Origin: JAOPZW01 sp036379935
Lineage (GTDB): Bacteria > Actinomycetota > Thermoleophilia > Solirubrobacterales > Solirubrobacteraceae
Direction of reading: 5' to 3'
Length of the DNA stretch: 64,000 bases
Assembly: GCA_036379935.1 (NCBI GenBank)
Contig: DASVFT010000036.1
Coordinates: forward strand, 4,263-68,262
The notes beneath the pieces were generated by a model. The model made no database searches, was not told where the DNA came from, and saw nothing but the letters and a program-made list of their open reading frames with translations. Each line of letters starts with the position of its first letter. Positions within the stretch are counted from its first letter, which is position 1. This document shows positions 23,932 to 32,274 of the stretch, in pieces. Position numbers and translations under genes: made by a program.

Positions 23932-25317
23932 CTAGGCGGGCGTGGCGGCGGACGCGCGCTGCGGCTTGCCGTTGCCGGCGGCGCCCGCCCGGCCGTTGCC
24001 GAGCATGTACTCGCCCCACAGCCGCAGGATGCTGCGCTGGTTCTGCTCGCCGAAGCCGGTGTAGGCCTCGCCCGGCGCGGGCCACGACTCGATGCGCGGC
24101 TGGAGCGGCCGGTCCTCGCGGTCGAGGCCCATCCGGCTGTTGAGGCGCATCTGCTTGGCGAGCTGGCCCTTGGCCATCTGGGTGATCGAGTTCCAGTTCT
24201 CGACGTCGTCCTGCTCGAACATCCCGGACGAGCCGAAGCACATCAGGTACGCCTTGTAGGACGCCTCCTTGAACGAGTCCGGCGCGAGCCGGTCGACCGC
24301 GAACCAGGAGAAGATCTCCGTGCGCGTGGCGCTGAGCGGCTGCCACTGCCGGATCGAGATGAAGGGCGCCACCAGCCCCTCCTCGTTCACCTGCGGCCAG
24401 TTGTGGACGAAGCTGAGGTTGGGGAAGACCGTCGCCGCCGAGATCATGAACCCGGGGTCGGTGACCAGCGCGCGCTGCTCGGGCGTCCACGTGCGCTTGG
24501 CGCTCTCGATGACGCTGTCCGGATAGCCGACGTGCGCCATGTTCTCCTCGAACGTGCCGACGGGCAGCTTGTAGGTCGTGCCGCCACCCACGTCGGCCCA
24601 GTACAGCGCCCCCTCCTTGCGCTTGCGTGCCTTGGGCTCGCGAAACAGCCCGATCTCGACGACGCTGGAGTGGGTCACGGGCGTGTGGTAGGTGTCGCCG
24701 GCGAAGTTCTCCGCCGCGATCTTCCAGTTGGCCTCCACGATCCACCGCTGTGGCCCGCGCACCTCCAGGCCGGCCTCGCTCTGGCGCGTGTAGAGATCGA
24801 GGAAGTAGGTGAAGCCGCCCAGGTACTCCTCGAGGTCGGGCGCCTCGGGGTCGAGGCTGGCGAAGATCATGCCGTTGCGGATCGCCGTGCGCGGCGGCGA
24901 GAGCAGGAAGCGCCCGTTGGTGGCCAGCACGTCCTCGCCGCCGTAGGCGTCCTTGTGGAAGGGCACGCCGTTGAGCTCGCCGGTGTTGCGGTAGGTCCAC
25001 GCGTGATACGGGCAGCGGAAGTGCGAGGTGTTGCCGATCTCCGCGCGGCATAGCTGCATCCCGCGATGCAGGCACATGTTGTAGAGGACGCGCACGGTGC
25101 CGGACTCGTCGCGGATGACGATGAACGAGTCGTCGACGATCCTGCGCAGGACGTAGTCCCCCGGCTGGGCGAGCTCCGACTCGTGGGCCAGGAACATCCA
25201 CGCCCTGCCGAAGATCCGCTCCTGCTCCAGCGCGAACAGCTCGCTGTCGCTGTAGATCGTGGCCGGGATCATCCCCCTTCGGATGTCCTCCACGATCGGC
25301 TCAAGCGTCACAGTCAC
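23932..25317 (-). CDS. Rieske aromatic-ring dioxygenase, alpha subunit
   Basis: A 461-aa catalytic subunit. The Rieske [2Fe-2S] ligands are C82-x-H84 and C102-x2-H105; the mononuclear iron triad sits around D208, H211 and H216 (ENFAGDTYHTPVTH), plus a C-terminal Asp. It would add O2 across a double bond of an aromatic ring to give a cis-diol, using electrons from the ferredoxin and reductase in the same operon. The GTG start at 25317 has a GGAGGA site. Substrate is unknown; the upstream ABC importer presumably brings it in. Confidence 0.96.
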   Translation of the reverse strand: MTVTLEPIVEDIRRGMIPATIYSDSELFALEQERIFGRAWMFLAHESELAQPGDYVLRRIVDDSFIVIRDESGTVRVLYNMCLHRGMQLCRAEIGNTSHFRCPYHAWTYRNTGELNGVPFHKDAYGGEDVLATNGRFLLSPPRTAIRNGMIFASLDPEAPDLEEYLGGFTYFLDLYTRQSEAGLEVRGPQRWIVEANWKIAAENFAGDTYHTPVTHSSVVEIGLFREPKARKRKEGALYWADVGGGTTYKLPVGTFEENMAHVGYPDSVIESAKRTWTPEQRALVTDPGFMISAATVFPNLSFVHNWPQVNEEGLVAPFISIRQWQPLSATRTEIFSWFAVDRLAPDSFKEASYKAYLMCFGSSGMFEQDDVENWNSITQMAKGQLAKQMRLNSRMGLDREDRPLQPRIESWPAPGEAYTGFGEQNQRSILRLWGEYMLGNGRAGAAGNGKPQRASAATPA

Positions 25318-25332
25318 GTTCAGTCCTCCGCG

Positions 25333-26091
25333 TTATCCGAAGCTCACTTGCGGGCGCCACTTGAGCACCTTGTTCTCGACGAGGGCCGCCAGGTAGAGCA
25401 CGAGCCCGGCCAGCACGCCGGTGACGACCACGATCGAGAAGACCCGGTCGGTGTCCAGCAACCCCTGGGCCTGCGTGAGCTGGTAGCCGAGGCCCGACGT
25501 CGAGCCGACGAACTCGCCGACGATCGCGCCGATGAGGGCATAGCCGACGCTCAGCTTGAAGGCGGCGAAGACCCACGTGAAGACTGCCGGGAGGATCACG
25601 ATGCGCAGCATCTGAAGGCGGCTGGCGCGCATCACGCGCACCGCGTTGACGACGTCCTGGTCGATTGACTTCACGCCCTGGTAGGCGTTGTAGAAGGCGA
25701 CGAAGAACACCAGCGACCAGGCTACGACCACCTTCGAGGTCATCCCCAGTCCGAACCAGAGGACGAACAGCGGCGCGAGCGCGGGCCGGGGGATCGCGTT
25801 GACCGCTCCCAGGAAGGGTTCGAGGACCCGGTCCAGCAGCGGGAAGAAGCCGAACATCAGGCCGATGAGGATGCCGGAGAGCATGCCGACCACCAAGCCG
25901 ATCCCGGCTTCGGTCATCGTCACGCCGATGTCGCGGGCGAGCGTGCCGCCCACGAAGCCGTCCTTGAGGTCACTGGCGATGCGCGCCGGGCTGGAGATGA
26001 AGTAGGGATCGACGACGGGGCCGGAGAGCGCCTGCCAGAGGCCGATCACCGCCGCCAGGACGACCAGGCGCAGCACGACGACCGATCTCAT
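25333..26091 (-). CDS. SsuC/TauC-type ABC transporter permease
   Basis: A 252-aa inner-membrane permease with six predicted helices and the EAA loop near ALVNAVRVMRASRLQMLRIVILPA (EAA-like). It belongs to the nitrate/sulfonate/taurine/aromatic import group. The ATG overlaps the ATPase stop by 4 nt (26088-26091). Cotranscribed with the dioxygenase alpha gene 15 nt downstream, which suggests that its cargo is the dioxygenase substrate. Confidence 0.92.
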   Translation of the reverse strand: MRSVVVLRLVVLAAVIGLWQALSGPVVDPYFISSPARIASDLKDGFVGGTLARDIGVTMTEAGIGLVVGMLSGILIGLMFGFFPLLDRVLEPFLGAVNAIPRPALAPLFVLWFGLGMTSKVVVAWSLVFFVAFYNAYQGVKSIDQDVVNAVRVMRASRLQMLRIVILPAVFTWVFAAFKLSVGYALIGAIVGEFVGSTSGLGYQLTQAQGLLDTDRVFSIVVVTGVLAGLVLYLAALVENKVLKWRPQVSFG

Positions 26092-26978
26092 TGCTCCTCC
26101 TCGCCGGTTCGCTGGGCGGCGCCCAGCTCGATCATCGTCTCCCACAGCGCCTTGTACTTCTCCAGGAACGGGGTCGTGGAGCGCAGCGTCTCGGCGCGCC
26201 GCTGCTCGCCCCACTCGCGGTTGTCGACCACCCTGTGGACGCGTCCCGGGCTCGGGCTGAGGACGACCACGCGCGTGCCGAGTATCAGCGCCTCGGTCAG
26301 GTCGTGGGTGACCAGGACCATGGTCTTGCGCGTCCGCGCCCACACGTCGAGCAGCTGGTTCTGCAGGCTCATGCGGATGAAGGCGTCAAGCGCGCCGAAG
26401 GGCTCGTCCATGAGGATGAGGTCGGGCTGATAGGCCAGGACGCGCGCGAGCGCCACGCGCTGGCGCATCCCGCCCGAGAGCTGCTGGGGATAGCGCGTGT
26501 CGAACCCCTTCAGGCCGACCTGCTCGAGGAGCTCCGTCGCGACCCGCGGTCGGTCGGACCGGGGGACGCCCGCCAGCTCGGCGCCCACCTCGACGTTGCG
26601 CCGCGCCGTGGACCACGGCAGCAGCGCGTCGTTCTGGAAGGCGTACGCGAGGCGGACGCCGTCGGGGACCTCGACGTCGCCGGTCACCGTGACGGCATCG
26701 CCGGTTCGCACGAGGCCGCAGATGGCGTTCAGCGTCGTCGACTTGCCGCACCCGCTGGGTCCGACCATCGCCACGAGCTCGCCCTGCTCGACCTCGAGCG
26801 ACAGGTCCTCGACGACCGTGTGCTCGCCGAAGCGCACGCTGAGGTCGCGCACCGTGAGCGGGCGCTCGCCGCCGCCCGCGTGCGGCGTCGCCGGCGTGCC
26901 CCCGGGCTCGCCGCGCTCGACCGTCGACGCCGCCTCGATGCGGCTGCCCTCCACGACCGCTGCCCTCACTTCACGCAT
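26088..26978 (-). CDS. SsuB/TauB-type ABC transporter ATP-binding protein
   Basis: A 296-aa ATPase with a ~40-residue low-complexity N-terminus before the domain. Walker A GPSGCGKST, Q-loop AFQNDALLPW, signature LSGGMRQRVALARVLAY, Walker B LILMDEPFGALD, switch VTHD. The QNDALLPW motif is typical for the nitrate/sulfonate importer ATPases. It overlaps the binding-protein gene by 13 nt at its 5' end and the permease gene by 4 nt. Confidence 0.93.
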   Translation of the reverse strand: MREVRAAVVEGSRIEAASTVERGEPGGTPATPHAGGGERPLTVRDLSVRFGEHTVVEDLSLEVEQGELVAMVGPSGCGKSTTLNAICGLVRTGDAVTVTGDVEVPDGVRLAYAFQNDALLPWSTARRNVEVGAELAGVPRSDRPRVATELLEQVGLKGFDTRYPQQLSGGMRQRVALARVLAYQPDLILMDEPFGALDAFIRMSLQNQLLDVWARTRKTMVLVTHDLTEALILGTRVVVLSPSPGRVHRVVDNREWGEQRRAETLRSTTPFLEKYKALWETMIELGAAQRTGEEEQ

Positions 26979-28051
26979 GTCGCGAACTCGCACGCGAACA
27001 CGTCGTTGGTGGCGGGGATCGTGTCGATGACGCCCGCGTCCTTGAGCACCGTCGCGCTGGCCTGGAACGCGCTCTGGTGGATGGCCGCGGAGCTGGGCTG
27101 CATCGGGATGCTCGCCTTCACCGCGTCGGTGAGGACCTGGCGATCCACGCCGGGCGCGAGCGGAGCCACGACGTCGGCGACCTCGCTGGCCGAGTGGCTC
27201 TTGATCCAGGCGCCCGCGTCGTTGAGCGCCCGCACGACCCGACGGACGAGGTCGGGGTTCTTCTTGATCAGCGCGTCCTGGGTGGCCAGCGTCATGCCCA
27301 GGCTCGAAGTCGAGTTCAGCACCTTCTGATGGTCGGCGGGACGCAGCACGTTGACGAGGGTGGTGCCGATGCCCTTGTCCTCCACCTGCGCGGTGCCCGG
27401 CTCCCAGGTGACCGCCGCGTCGACCTTGCCGCTCTTCAGGCCCGCGACGATGGTGTCGATGCCGCCGAGCTGGAGGATCTTCACGTCGCCCTGCTTGAGG
27501 CCCGCGCCGTGGAGGACGAACTGGAGGAAGGCCCACGAGGCCGAGCCGATCTTGCTGATGGCCACCGTGTGGCCCTTCAGGTCGTCGATGCTGCGGATGC
27601 TGCTCGCCTGCCCCTTGCGGACGGTGAGCGCGTAGAACTCCGGATAGACGGCGCCCACCGAGCGCACCTTCAGGCCCTTGGACTGCCCGCGGATGATGGC
27701 GTCCAGGCCGCTCAGGCCGAAGTCGACGTCGCCGCTCACCAGGGCCTGGAAGGTGTCCGCGCCGCCCTTCGTGGTGACGTACTTCTTCACGGGCACTCCC
27801 TCGCGCTCGAAGAAGCCCTGCTTCATCGCCACGTACGGCCCGATGAAGCAGACGCAGAAGACGCTCGCCATCGTGATGGGGCGCGCGCCGGCGCCGGCCT
27901 TCTGCTCCGCCTTGGAGCTGCCCTCGTCACGCAGCGACTGCCCGCAGGCGGCGAGGCTCAGCGCCGCGGCCGCCACCAGGCAGACCGTCGTCGCGCGCCA
28001 GCGGCCGCGTGTCGGCGTGGTCTTCGCCCTCACCTGCATCCTGGTGCTCAT
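26966..28051 (-). CDS. ABC transporter substrate-binding lipoprotein (NMT1/SsuA type)
   Basis: A 361-aa secreted lipoprotein: basic N-terminus, hydrophobic helix and lipobox ALSLAAC (Cys near residue 36), then a type II periplasmic-binding fold of the NMT1/THI5 family (YVAMKQGFFEREGVPV, VSGDVDFGLSGLDA, DAAVTWEPG). Start set at ATG 28051 with an AGGAGGAGAG site; an upstream extension would spoil the signal peptide. First gene of the minus-strand importer-dioxygenase operon. Two cysteines in the mature N-terminus (SVFCVCF) are unusual for this family. Confidence 0.9.
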   Translation of the reverse strand: MSTRMQVRAKTTPTRGRWRATTVCLVAAAALSLAACGQSLRDEGSSKAEQKAGAGARPITMASVFCVCFIGPYVAMKQGFFEREGVPVKKYVTTKGGADTFQALVSGDVDFGLSGLDAIIRGQSKGLKVRSVGAVYPEFYALTVRKGQASSIRSIDDLKGHTVAISKIGSASWAFLQFVLHGAGLKQGDVKILQLGGIDTIVAGLKSGKVDAAVTWEPGTAQVEDKGIGTTLVNVLRPADHQKVLNSTSSLGMTLATQDALIKKNPDLVRRVVRALNDAGAWIKSHSASEVADVVAPLAPGVDRQVLTDAVKASIPMQPSSAAIHQSAFQASATVLKDAGVIDTIPATNDVFACEFATCVK

Positions 28052-28113
28052 CTCTCCTCCTGCGCCTCGAAGGCCACCGGACTCCCGGACCCGCCGCCAT
28101 CGTGTCGCGCCTT

Positions 28114-28236
28114 CTCCATAGCCGCAATACCGATTCTGTGATCGATACATGGCGAGTTGGCTATAGGGGCAGTGTGGGATCCTCTATAGCCAGGTTGCGA
28201 TATGACGATCGGGCAATCCGTATTGTGGATATGGAG
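28114..28236. promoter_or_regulatory. Divergent promoter with two concentric inverted repeats
   Basis: Within the 339-bp gap between two oppositely transcribed ABC importer operons, an inner perfect repeat TGGCTATAG (28158-28166) / CTATAGCCA (28184-28192) and an outer 20-bp repeat (28114-28133 against 28217-28236, 17 of 20 matches) share the same centre at 28175. The outer arms read TCGGTATTGCGGC and TCCGTATTGTGGA on their respective strands, each followed by TATGGAG. The layout is mirror-symmetric, so both operons probably answer to the same regulator, most likely an LTTR such as the one at 19295. The arms may also serve as -10 boxes. Confidence 0.7.
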
Positions 28237-28390
28237 CGAGCGAGTAACCATGGCCGCCAGGTCACGGCTGGGGTCGCGGGTCGAGAGATGCTTGAAGCAG
28301 GCGGTCCCGGGCGTGGATGGGGTCGTGCTGGGCTCACGGGATTCGACGCTGGGGCTCGGCGGCCGAGCGTTCCACAGCGGGAGGAGACAG

Positions 28391-29515
28391 ATGAGCCCGA
28401 CGACGCAGCTGGAAGGCGATGCGGCGTGTGCCAGTGACAGGTCGGTGACGCCAGACGACGCCGGCAGGCGCCGTCGCTCCCTCGGCTCGGCGCGGTGGCT
28501 GCTCGTCGCGCTCGTGACGCTCGCGCTCGTCCTCGCGGCGTGTGGAGGCGGCGGCGGGGGCGGCTCGACGTCCGCGGGCGGGAAGAAGACCAGCAAGGTG
28601 ACCCTCGGCGTGCAGACGACGGTCCTGCAGACCTACTACGCCCAGCTCGCCGAGAAGCTGGGGTACTTCAAGCAGGAGGGCCTCGACGTCAAGGTCATCG
28701 TCGGCGAGGACCCGGCCGCGTCGGTCCAGGCCCTCATCGGTGGTTCGCTCGACATGTTCCTCGGCGGTCCCGAGGCGCTGCCGGCCGCGGCGAAGGGAGC
28801 CGACATCCGCTTCATCGCCGCCGGGTCGAACCGGTCGCTGTGGGACATCGTCACCACCAAGGACGTTCGCTCGGTCAAGGACCTCAAGGGCAAGGCGTTC
28901 GCCGTCTCCTCCCTCGCGTCGGCCAGCACGGCGACCGTCAAGCAGGCGCTCCAGGCACAGGGGGTCAACCCCGACGACGTCAAGTACGTGCCGGCGGGCG
29001 GCACGAAGAACCGCTTCACCGCCCTTGAGCAGGGACGCGTCAAGGGCGCTGCTCTGGGTATCCCCGTCAACTACAAGGCCGCGGAGAGCGGGAAGTTCAA
29101 TGACTTCGGCGGGACCGACACCACCCTTCGGGCTCCGCCGATCGCGGCGACCGAGCTGACCACCACCAAGAAGTGGGCCGATGCCAACAAGGACGTCCTC
29201 CAGCGCTTCCTGCGCGCCTACCAGCGCGTCATCAACGCGCTGTACGACCCGAGCATGACCCAGAAGATCGTGGCCGCTGCGTCGTCTGACCTGGGGGTCG
29301 ATCCCAAGTACACGGAGCGCGCCATCAAGACGCTGTTCCTCGACCCGTCGACCGGCGGCAAGGTGCTGCCCAAGGACGGCCAGATCGACCTCAAGGCGCT
29401 GCAGAACCTGGCGGACGCCTACACCTCGTTCAAGCTGCTGCCCTCGAAGGTCGACGTGTCGAAGTACGTCGACATGTCCTACCTCAAGGCGGCCCAGGCC
29501 TCGCTGAAGGGGTAG
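28391..29515 (+). CDS. ABC transporter substrate-binding lipoprotein (NMT1/SsuA type), second system
   Basis: A 374-aa lipoprotein: the N-terminal ~35 residues are polar/basic, then a hydrophobic helix and lipobox LVLAAC followed by a seven-Gly run. The mature part is an NMT1/SsuA-type binding protein (YYAQLAEKLGYFKQEGLDVKV, ALIGGSLDMFLGGPEALPAAAKG). ATG 28391 has a GGGAGGAGA site; the frame is open further upstream but that part runs through the promoter. It heads the plus-strand operon binding protein-permease-ATPase-cupin-EutA. Confidence 0.92.
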   Translation: MSPTTQLEGDAACASDRSVTPDDAGRRRRSLGSARWLLVALVTLALVLAACGGGGGGGSTSAGGKKTSKVTLGVQTTVLQTYYAQLAEKLGYFKQEGLDVKVIVGEDPAASVQALIGGSLDMFLGGPEALPAAAKGADIRFIAAGSNRSLWDIVTTKDVRSVKDLKGKAFAVSSLASASTATVKQALQAQGVNPDDVKYVPAGGTKNRFTALEQGRVKGAALGIPVNYKAAESGKFNDFGGTDTTLRAPPIAATELTTTKKWADANKDVLQRFLRAYQRVINALYDPSMTQKIVAAASSDLGVDPKYTERAIKTLFLDPSTGGKVLPKDGQIDLKALQNLADAYTSFKLLPSKVDVSKYVDMSYLKAAQASLKG

Positions 29516-29525
29516 GGGACCGGGG

Positions 29526-30332
29526 ATGGCGGACAGGCGAGAGAAGGCCCCGGACGCCCCGACCAGCGGCAGGGCGATCACGGCCAGGCGGGCGACGGTC
29601 TCGATTCTGGGGGGCCTCGTCCTCTGGGAGCTGGCGGTCAGGGTGCTGCACCCGAGCCCGCTCTCGATCGTCGCCCCGACGGATGTGGTGAGCGCGTTCG
29701 TCCGGCTGGCGCGCGACGGCACCCTGTGGACGGACTTCCGCGTCAGCATGCAGCAGTTCCTGATGGGCTTCGCGCTCTCGGCCGCCATCGCCATCCCGCT
29801 GGGCCTCGTCATGGGCGCCAACCGGCGGGTGCACGACTACGGCGATCCGTGGCTGACGATCCTCTACACGACACCGAACGTGGCGCTGGCGCCGCTGTTC
29901 ATCATCTGGCTGGGGTTCGGCAACGCTTCGCACGTCGCGATCATCGCGCTGGTCGCGATCTTCCCGATCCTCATCAACACGATCGAGGGGGTGCGGACGG
30001 TCGAGGAGGAGTGGAACGAGGTCGGGGCCGCCTTCCGCGCCAGCCGGCCGGAGATCTTCGCCAAGATCGACCTTCCCGGCTCGCTGCCCTACATCTTCAC
30101 GGGGCTGCGCCTGGCGCTGGCCCGGGCCCTTGTCGGCGTCGTGGTGGCGGACCTCTTCGGCGCCTCGGCCGGGCTGGGCTACCTGCTGCTCAACTCGGCG
30201 CAGGCGTTCAAGACGGCCGACGTCTTCGTGGCGGTCACCGTCCTGGCCGCGCTCGGCGTGTTCCTGACCGGCGGGCTGCGCCTGCTCCAGAACAAGCTGA
30301 TGCCCTGGGGCGCGACGACAGGAGGTGCGTAG
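29526..30332 (+). CDS. SsuC/TauC-type ABC transporter permease, second system
   Basis: A 268-aa permease with about six helices and an EAA loop (EEEWNEVGAAFRASRPEIFAKIDLPGSLPYI). It starts 10 nt after the binding-protein stop, and its own TAG overlaps the GTG of the ATPase gene by one base. It pairs with the lipoprotein before it and the ATPase after it. Substrate unknown. Confidence 0.93.
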   Translation: MADRREKAPDAPTSGRAITARRATVSILGGLVLWELAVRVLHPSPLSIVAPTDVVSAFVRLARDGTLWTDFRVSMQQFLMGFALSAAIAIPLGLVMGANRRVHDYGDPWLTILYTTPNVALAPLFIIWLGFGNASHVAIIALVAIFPILINTIEGVRTVEEEWNEVGAAFRASRPEIFAKIDLPGSLPYIFTGLRLALARALVGVVVADLFGASAGLGYLLLNSAQAFKTADVFVAVTVLAALGVFLTGGLRLLQNKLMPWGATTGGA

Positions 30333-31192
30333 TGAGCTCTTCGACCACGCCCGCCCCGGTGACGGCGAGCCCCGCCGCCCGCACGGGCGAGGCCGTTCAG
30401 GTCCAGGGCGCCTGCAAGGAGTTCGTCGACCCGCACGGCGATCGGCTCAGGGTCCTCGACGACATCGACCTCGAGATCAAGCCGGGCGAGTTCGTGGCCA
30501 TCGTCGGGCCGTCGGGCTGCGGCAAGACGACGCTGCTGCGCTCGATTCAGGGCCTCGAGCGGCTCAGCGCCGGGACGGTCACGGTCGCCGGGCACCCGCC
30601 GGGCGAGATCGCCACGGGCTTCGTGTTCCAGCGCGCGTCGCTGCTGCCGTGGAAGACGGTCGAGCGCAACGTCTCCTTCGGCCTGGACCTGCGGGTGATC
30701 AGGTCGGCCGGCGGTGAGCTCGGCGGCAAGGAGGCCCGGCAGCGCCAGGTCACCGAGCTGCTGGAGCTGACCGGCCTGGCCGACTTCCGCCACTACTACC
30801 CGCGCCAGCTCTCCGGCGGGATGCAGCAGCGCGTCAACCTGGCCCGTGCCCTCGCGATCGAGCCCGCCGTGCTACTCATGGACGAGCCGTTCAGCTCGCT
30901 GGACGCGATGACGCGCGAGAAGCTCCAGCGCGACCTGCAGCGGATCGTGCTGCAGGCCGGCACGACCACGATCTTCGTCACGCACGACATCCGCGAGGCC
31001 GCCTTCCAGGCCGACCGGGTCGTGGTGATGTCGCCCCGCCCGGGCCGCATCGCGCGGATCTTCACGATCGACGAGCCGCGCCGTCGCACGGCGGAGTACC
31101 AGAACAGCGATCGCCTCGCCGAGACCGCGCGCGGGATCTGGACCGAGCTTCACGAAGGAAACGCCAGCGAAGGAGGACGCCCTGATGCCTGA
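30332..31192 (+). CDS. SsuB/TauB-type ABC transporter ATP-binding protein, second system
   Basis: A 286-aa ATPase: Walker A GPSGCGKTT, Q-loop FQRASLLPWKTVERNV, signature LSGGMQQRVNLARALAI, Walker B LLMDEPFSSLD, switch VTHDIREA. GTG start at 30332 follows AGGAGG and overlaps the permease stop by one base. The 3' end overlaps the cupin gene by 8 nt, which ties the importer directly to the two downstream genes. Confidence 0.94.
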   Translation: MSSSTTPAPVTASPAARTGEAVQVQGACKEFVDPHGDRLRVLDDIDLEIKPGEFVAIVGPSGCGKTTLLRSIQGLERLSAGTVTVAGHPPGEIATGFVFQRASLLPWKTVERNVSFGLDLRVIRSAGGELGGKEARQRQVTELLELTGLADFRHYYPRQLSGGMQQRVNLARALAIEPAVLLMDEPFSSLDAMTREKLQRDLQRIVLQAGTTTIFVTHDIREAAFQADRVVVMSPRPGRIARIFTIDEPRRRTAEYQNSDRLAETARGIWTELHEGNASEGGRPDA

Positions 31193-32273
31193 CGAGGTAC
31201 GACTGCTCACGGACCCGTACATGGAATGGCTGGAGGAGCAGCAGCTGCCGATCGTCGAGGACTTCGGCGTCGACCTGCTCGCGGTGGAGACCGCACCCTG
31301 GGACCTCCTGGGCGCGAACGCGGCCTTCGTCAACCTCAAGGGGCGCGGCGACTTCATCAGCGTCACGGTCGTCGACATCCCGCCGGGCGGGAGCACCGAG
31401 CCGCAGCGCCACCTCTACGAGGAGGTCGTCTACGTGCTCTCCGGGCGCGGCAGCACGACGATCGAGAGCGCGGACGGCAAGCGCAAGCACAGCTTCGAGT
31501 GGGGCCCGAAGAGCCTCTTCGCCCTGCCCCTCAACGCGCGCTACCGGCACTTCAACGCCAGTGGCTCGGAGCCGGCGCGGTTCGCCTCGACGACCAACCT
31601 GCCGATGCAGCTGAAGCTGTTCCACAACCGCGAGTTCATCTTCGAGAATCCGGCCAGCTTCGGCGAGCGCCTGGGCAGCGACAAGCACTTCGCCGGCGAG
31701 GGCGACTTCATCCCCACGCGCCCGGGGCGGCACATGTGGGAGACGAACTTCGTCCCGGACCTCGCCAGCTTCGAGCTGCAGCACTGGGCCGCGCGCGGCG
31801 CCGGCGGGAGCAACATGATGTTCGTCCTGGCCGACGGCACGATGCACGCGCACATCTCCGAGATGCCCGTAGGGACCTACAAGAAGGGCCACCGGCACGG
31901 CGCCGACTTCCACATCTACGCGGTCACCGGCCACGGGTACACGCTGCTCTGGTACGAGGGCGACGAGGACTTCCATCGCGTCGACTGGCGCCACGGCGTC
32001 GTCTACGCGCCGGCGGACCGCCAGTTCCACCAGCACTTCAACGCCAGCCCCGACCCGGCGCGCTACCTGGCGGTGGCGTTCGGCGGCCTGCGCTACCCGT
32101 TCACCGAGGACAAGCGCAAGACGTTCATGGGCATGGACGTCAGCCTGCGCGAGGGCGGCCGGCAGATCGAGTACGAGGACGAGGATCCGCGCATCCGCGA
32201 GCTCTACGCCGAGGCGCTGGCCGAGGCGGGGGTCGAGATGCGCATGGACCAGTTCCACAAGGCCGGCGTCTGA
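31185..32273 (+). CDS. Double-cupin protein next to EutA-like gene
   Basis: A 362-aa bicupin. The first cupin motif is around EPQRHLYEEVVYVLSGRGS with closing HFNASGSEP; the second is around KGHRHGADFHIYAVTGHGYTLLW with closing FHQHFNASPDPARYLAVAFGG. The HRH...H set is suited to bind Fe or another metal, as in gentisate-type dioxygenases. From memory, some relatives carry the database label ethanolamine ammonia-lyase activating protein, probably because of neighbouring EutA genes. ATG 31185 has an AGGAGG site. It is followed after 1 base by the EutA-like gene. Enzyme or sensor role unresolved. Confidence 0.8.
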   Translation: MPDEVRLLTDPYMEWLEEQQLPIVEDFGVDLLAVETAPWDLLGANAAFVNLKGRGDFISVTVVDIPPGGSTEPQRHLYEEVVYVLSGRGSTTIESADGKRKHSFEWGPKSLFALPLNARYRHFNASGSEPARFASTTNLPMQLKLFHNREFIFENPASFGERLGSDKHFAGEGDFIPTRPGRHMWETNFVPDLASFELQHWAARGAGGSNMMFVLADGTMHAHISEMPVGTYKKGHRHGADFHIYAVTGHGYTLLWYEGDEDFHRVDWRHGVVYAPADRQFHQHFNASPDPARYLAVAFGGLRYPFTEDKRKTFMGMDVSLREGGRQIEYEDEDPRIRELYAEALAEAGVEMRMDQFHKAGV

Positions 32274-32274
32274 C

